NCBI GenBank assembly: GCA_003153055.1
Contig: PMBV01000425.1
Location: forward strand, 1 to 11,833
Reading direction: 5' to 3'
Length of the DNA stretch: 11,833 nt
From: Myxococcales bacterium
Lineage (GTDB): Bacteria; Myxococcota; Myxococcia; Myxococcales; Myxococcaceae
Below, in pieces: positions 8,986-11,833 of this stretch. Position 1 is the stretch's first letter. Every line of letters starts with the position of its first letter. The translations under genes were made by a program, and so were the position numbers. The notes below the pieces were generated by a model. The model saw only the letters and a program-made list of their open reading frames with translations. It did no database searches and had not been told where the DNA came from.

Positions 8986-10086
8986 GTGCAGCTCGAGCTT
9001 CGAGAGGTCAGCAAGAGCATCGGTGGGGTCCCCCACCTGCACGCCATGAGCCTTTCCCTGCAGCCCGGCCGCCTCAACGTGCTGCTCGGCGCCACCCTGG
9101 CAGGGAAGACCTCGCTGCTCCGCATCTTGGCCGGCCTCGACCGACCCACCACCGGCCGGCTTTTCGAAGGCGACCAGGACGTCACCGGGAAGCCGCCCCG
9201 CGAGCGCGACGTGGCCATGGTGTTCCAGCAGTTCATCAACTACCCGTCGATGACGGTTTTCGAGAACATCGCCTCGCCCCTGCGGCTGCAGCGGCGGCCC
9301 CAGGCGGAGATCCGCGCCCGGGTGCAGGAGGTCGCGGCCAAGCTGCACATCGAGCACCTGCTGGAGCGACTGCCGCGGGAGCTCTCAGGAGGCCAACAGC
9401 AGCGCACCGCCCTGGCCCGCGCCCTGGCCAAGGGGGCCGGGCTGGTGCTGCTCGACGAGCCGCTCGTCAACCTCGACTACAAGCTGCGCGAGCAACTCCG
9501 GGCCGAGCTGACGGCGCTCTTCGCCGGACGCGAGGCAACGGTGGTCTACGCCACCACCGAGCCGCAGGAGGCGCTGCTCCTCGGGGGGTACACGGCCGTG
9601 CTCGACCAGGGCCGGCTGCTCCAGTTCGGCCCCACCGTGGAAGTGTACCAGCGGCCGACCTCAGTGGCCGTGGCCACCGCCTTCAGCGACCCGCCCATGA
9701 ATGTCGTCGGGGCGCAGGTGCTGGAAGGAGGCGCCATCCGCCTGGGCGACGGCGCCACGCTCCCGCTCTCGCGCCCGGTGCCCGGCCTCTCGCCAGGCGT
9801 CCACTGCCGGGCCGGCATCCGCCCCAACCACCTCCGAGCAGCGCCGCGCGGACCACGCTCGGTTGAGCTGTCGGCGGTGGTGGAGCTGGCCGAGCTCTCC
9901 GGGTCCGAGACGCTGCTCCACCTGCAGCACGCTTCGGTGCGGCTGCTGGCTCAGCTCCCCGGAGTGCACGCGTTCGACCTGGGGGCCACCGTGCGCCTGC
10001 ATCTCGAGCCGGCCGACGTCCTCCTCTTCGACGAGGGAGGGGCTCTGCTGGCCGCCCCAACGGAGGCCCGCCATGGCCAGGATTGA
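8986..10086 (+). CDS. glpS: Glycerol ABC importer ATPase GlpS
   Basis: This 366-residue protein is one of two different ATPases expected to drive a GlpSTPQV-type glycerol importer from the cytoplasmic face. Walker A is the unusual GATLAGKTS (35-43), which still satisfies GxxxxGKT. The Q-loop is at Gln81/82 in VFQQFINYP. The signature is canonical LSGGQQQR (133-140), and Walker B is LVLLDEP with Asp157-Glu158. The H-loop reads VVYATTEPQEA, so Thr191 replaces the switch histidine. A C-terminal regulatory (TOBE/MalK-like) part covers about 240-350. The segments FINYPSMTVFENIASPLRL and ATTEPQEALLLGG match rhizobial GlpS as remembered. The start is GTG, fixed by a strong Shine-Dalgarno. The gene overlaps glpT by 14 bases. 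Substrate glycerol is family-based inference, and other polyols are possible. Confidence 0.88.
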   Translation: MQLELREVSKSIGGVPHLHAMSLSLQPGRLNVLLGATLAGKTSLLRILAGLDRPTTGRLFEGDQDVTGKPPRERDVAMVFQQFINYPSMTVFENIASPLRLQRRPQAEIRARVQEVAAKLHIEHLLERLPRELSGGQQQRTALARALAKGAGLVLLDEPLVNLDYKLREQLRAELTALFAGREATVVYATTEPQEALLLGGYTAVLDQGRLLQFGPTVEVYQRPTSVAVATAFSDPPMNVVGAQVLEGGAIRLGDGATLPLSRPVPGLSPGVHCRAGIRPNHLRAAPRGPRSVELSAVVELAELSGSETLLHLQHASVRLLAQLPGVHAFDLGATVRLHLEPADVLLFDEGGALLAAPTEARHGQD

Positions 10087-11161
10087 GTTCATCGACCTCG
10101 CCCACGCCTACCGCGCCGACCCTCGGGGGCCGGCCGACTACGCCCTGCAGCAGACGAGCATGGTGTGGGAGGACGGAGGGGCCTACGCGCTCCTGGGACC
10201 GTCCGGCTGCGGGAAGACGACGCTCCTCAACATCGTCTCCGGCCTGCTGCGTCCGAGCCGGGGGCGCGTCCTCTTCGACGGCATCGACGTCACCGACCGC
10301 TCCCCGCAAGATCGCAACATCGCCCAGGTGTTCCAGTTCCCCGTCATCTACGACACCATGACCGTCTTCGACAATCTGGCCTTCCCGCTGCGCAACCGGA
10401 AGATCCCGGAGCCGGAGGTTCGGAAGCGGGTGGCGGAGGTGGCCGAGATTCTGGAGCTCTCCGCCAGTCTGCGGACGCGGGCCTCCGGGCTCACCGCCGA
10501 CGCCAAGCAGAAAATCTCCCTGGGGCGGGGCCTGGTCCGCCGAGACGTGGCCGCGGTGCTCTTCGACGAGCCACTCACGGTCATCGATCCGGCCCTGAAG
10601 TGGCTCCTGCGCCGGAAGCTGAAGCTCATCCACCACCAGCTGCGCCTCACGCTCATTTACGTCACCCACGACCAGGTGGAGGCCCTGACCTTCGCCGACC
10701 AGGTGGTGGTGATGACCGAGGGCAAGGTGGTGCAGCGCGGGACGCCGACCGAGCTCTTCGAGACGCCCAGCCACACGTTCGTCGGCTACTTCATCGGCAG
10801 CCCGGGCATGAACCTGCTGCGGTGCCGGGTGGAGGGTGAGGGGCTCCGGCTCGGACCGGCGCGGGTCGAGCTCCCCGCCGGCGCGGCGGCCCGGCTCGCG
10901 CGGGCGAACGGCGAGCTCACCCTGGGCATCCGCCCGGAGTTCGTCGAGCTCCTGCCGGCGGCGGCCGACGGCGCCGTGGCCATGGAGGTGGTAGCGGTGC
11001 AGCACCTCGGCACCCACCAGCTCGTCACCGCGCAACTCGGCGACCGGCAGGTCTGCGCCCGCGTGGACGAGGAGCGGCAGGTCGCCACCGGCCCGGCTTG
11101 GCTCCGGCTGGTCGGGCCCCACACCCAGTACTTCGCCGGCGAGGAGCGAATCGCCCCATGA
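10073..11161 (+). CDS. glpT: Glycerol ABC importer ATPase GlpT
   Basis: This 362-residue protein is the second ATPase of the importer and the likely heterodimer partner of GlpS. It should not be confused with the MFS glycerol-3-phosphate permease also called GlpT. Walker A is GPSGCGKTT (42-50), the Q-loop is Gln88 in VFQFPVIYD, Walker B is AVLFDEP with Asp165-Glu166, and the switch histidine His199 is in YVTHDQ. The signature is degenerate, LTADAKQK (140-147), in place of LSGGQ. The D-loop is TVID. Residues 280-345 form a TOBE-like regulatory part. The motif set DYALQQ, GLTADAKQKISLGRGLVR and HTFVGYFIGSPGMN matches rhizobial GlpT closely from memory. The ATG at 10073 was chosen because CGGAGG lies 6 bases upstream and the family's MARI start follows. 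It overlaps the end of glpS by 14 bases, which suggests coupled translation and matched amounts. Confidence 0.88.
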   Translation: MARIEFIDLAHAYRADPRGPADYALQQTSMVWEDGGAYALLGPSGCGKTTLLNIVSGLLRPSRGRVLFDGIDVTDRSPQDRNIAQVFQFPVIYDTMTVFDNLAFPLRNRKIPEPEVRKRVAEVAEILELSASLRTRASGLTADAKQKISLGRGLVRRDVAAVLFDEPLTVIDPALKWLLRRKLKLIHHQLRLTLIYVTHDQVEALTFADQVVVMTEGKVVQRGTPTELFETPSHTFVGYFIGSPGMNLLRCRVEGEGLRLGPARVELPAGAAARLARANGELTLGIRPEFVELLPAAADGAVAMEVVAVQHLGTHQLVTAQLGDRQVCARVDEERQVATGPAWLRLVGPHTQYFAGEERIAP

Positions 11162-11180
11162 GCGCGCCTCGGAGGACTCC

Positions 11181-11833
11181 GTGAACAAGCCCTTGAACCA
11201 GCGCGCGTGGTTGCTGGTGCTGCCGGTGGTGATCAGCGTCGCCTTCTCGGCGGTGGTGCCGCTCATGACGGTGGTGAACTACTCGGTCCAGGACATCATC
11301 AGCCCCGACCGGCGGGTCTTCGTGGGCGCCGAGTGGTTCCGCGCCGTGCTCCGCGACGAGTCCCTGCACGGCGCGCTCTACCGGCAGCTCGTCTACTCCG
11401 CCAGCGTGTTGGCGATCGAGATTCCCCTCGGCATCGCCCTGGCGCTGGTCATGCCAGCCGCCGGCGCGTCCGCCTCGGCCGCCCTGGTGATTCTGGCCAT
11501 TCCGCTCCTCATCCCCTGGAACGTGGTGGGGACCATCTGGCAAATATTCGCCCGCTCCGACATCGGGCTGCTCGGCTACGCCGTCAACCACGCCGGGGTG
11601 CCGTACAACTACACCGGCGAGTCCTTTGACGCCTGGGCCACGGTGCTGCTGATGGACGTATGGCATTGGACGCCGCTGGTGGCCCTGCTCTGCTACGCGG
11701 GTCTGCGCGCCATCCCCGACGCCTACTACCAGGCGGCCCGCATCGATGGCGCCAGCCGCCTCTCGGTCTTCCGCTTCATTCAGCTCCCCAAGCTCCGCGG
11801 GGTCCTCATGATCGCGGTGCTGCTGCGCTTCAT
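11181..11833 (+). CDS. glpP: Glycerol ABC importer permease GlpP, partial (cut by window end)
   Basis: The first 217 residues of an inner-membrane permease of the MalF/UgpA type (binding-protein-dependent transport, CUT1-like) are visible, and the rest lies beyond the window. Hydrophobic spans are at about 10-30, 70-90, 100-120 and 155-172, with another beginning at the end. The cytoplasmic EAA loop is present (about 182-203: YYQAARIDGAS, then a closing FIQLP), which docks onto the ATPases. PLLIPWNVVGTIWQIF and LLMDVWHWTPLVALLCYAG match rhizobial GlpP as remembered. The start is GTG, with GGAGGA (11171-11176) four bases upstream, 19 bases after the glpT stop. An ATG overlapping that stop leads to a TGA after eight codons and was not used. 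The partner permease (glpQ) and the binding protein (glpV) are expected downstream. Confidence 0.88.
   Translation, partial: MNKPLNQRAWLLVLPVVISVAFSAVVPLMTVVNYSVQDIISPDRRVFVGAEWFRAVLRDESLHGALYRQLVYSASVLAIEIPLGIALALVMPAAGASASAALVILAIPLLIPWNVVGTIWQIFARSDIGLLGYAVNHAGVPYNYTGESFDAWATVLLMDVWHWTPLVALLCYAGLRAIPDAYYQAARIDGASRLSVFRFIQLPKLRGVLMIAVLLRF

Noticed and set aside
9683..11266. Minus-strand 527-codon frame opposite glpS, glpT and glpP
   Set aside because: It is antisense to three genes with full family motifs, and its composition is typical of a GC-driven shadow frame.

Overview
The window is GC-rich, with densely packed, mostly GC-ending coding sequence. It looks like a Myxococcota (myxobacterium-type) chromosome. 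The main clue is a Ser/Thr protein kinase with an N-terminal zinc ribbon, one membrane span and a C-terminal PEGA domain, translationally coupled to a TPR-PEGA outer-membrane-like protein. That architecture is typical of delta-proteobacterial/myxobacterial genomes. The taxonomic call is an inference from gene content, not from a marker gene.

Layout. Positions 1-810 hold no gene I can support. Positions 811-3500 (minus strand) carry the kinase and the TPR-PEGA-barrel protein, with a 4-base ATGA overlap. Positions 3501-3739 are intergenic. Positions 3740-7327 (minus strand) hold a complete CUT2-type sugar ABC importer in the order binding protein, permease, two-domain ATPase. The binding protein and permease closely resemble fructose FrcB and FrcC. 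A 250-base divergent promoter region (7328-7577) separates this operon from a PfkB-family sugar kinase, probably a fructokinase (7578-8489, plus). Together these genes form an import-and-phosphorylate unit for a ketose, most likely fructose. Positions 8490-8985 are AT-richer, with one doubtful small ORF on the minus strand.

From 8986 to the right edge (plus strand) lies the start of a second importer operon. Two different ATPases, recognisable as GlpS and GlpT, overlap by 14 bases and are followed by the permease GlpP, which is cut by the window end. In the rhizobial GlpSTPQV glycerol importer the second permease (glpQ) and the binding protein (glpV) follow, so they are expected just outside the window.

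The most interesting observation is in the GlpS/GlpT pair. GlpS keeps a canonical LSGGQ signature but has lost the switch histidine. GlpT keeps the histidine but has a degenerate signature (LTADAKQ). If they pair as a heterodimer, one composite ATP site would be fully canonical and the other doubly degenerate. Both importers look most like alphaproteobacterial (rhizobial) systems sitting beside a myxobacterial-type kinase locus, which suggests acquired carbon-uptake cassettes. I found no tRNA, rRNA, CRISPR array, insertion sequence or phage gene.
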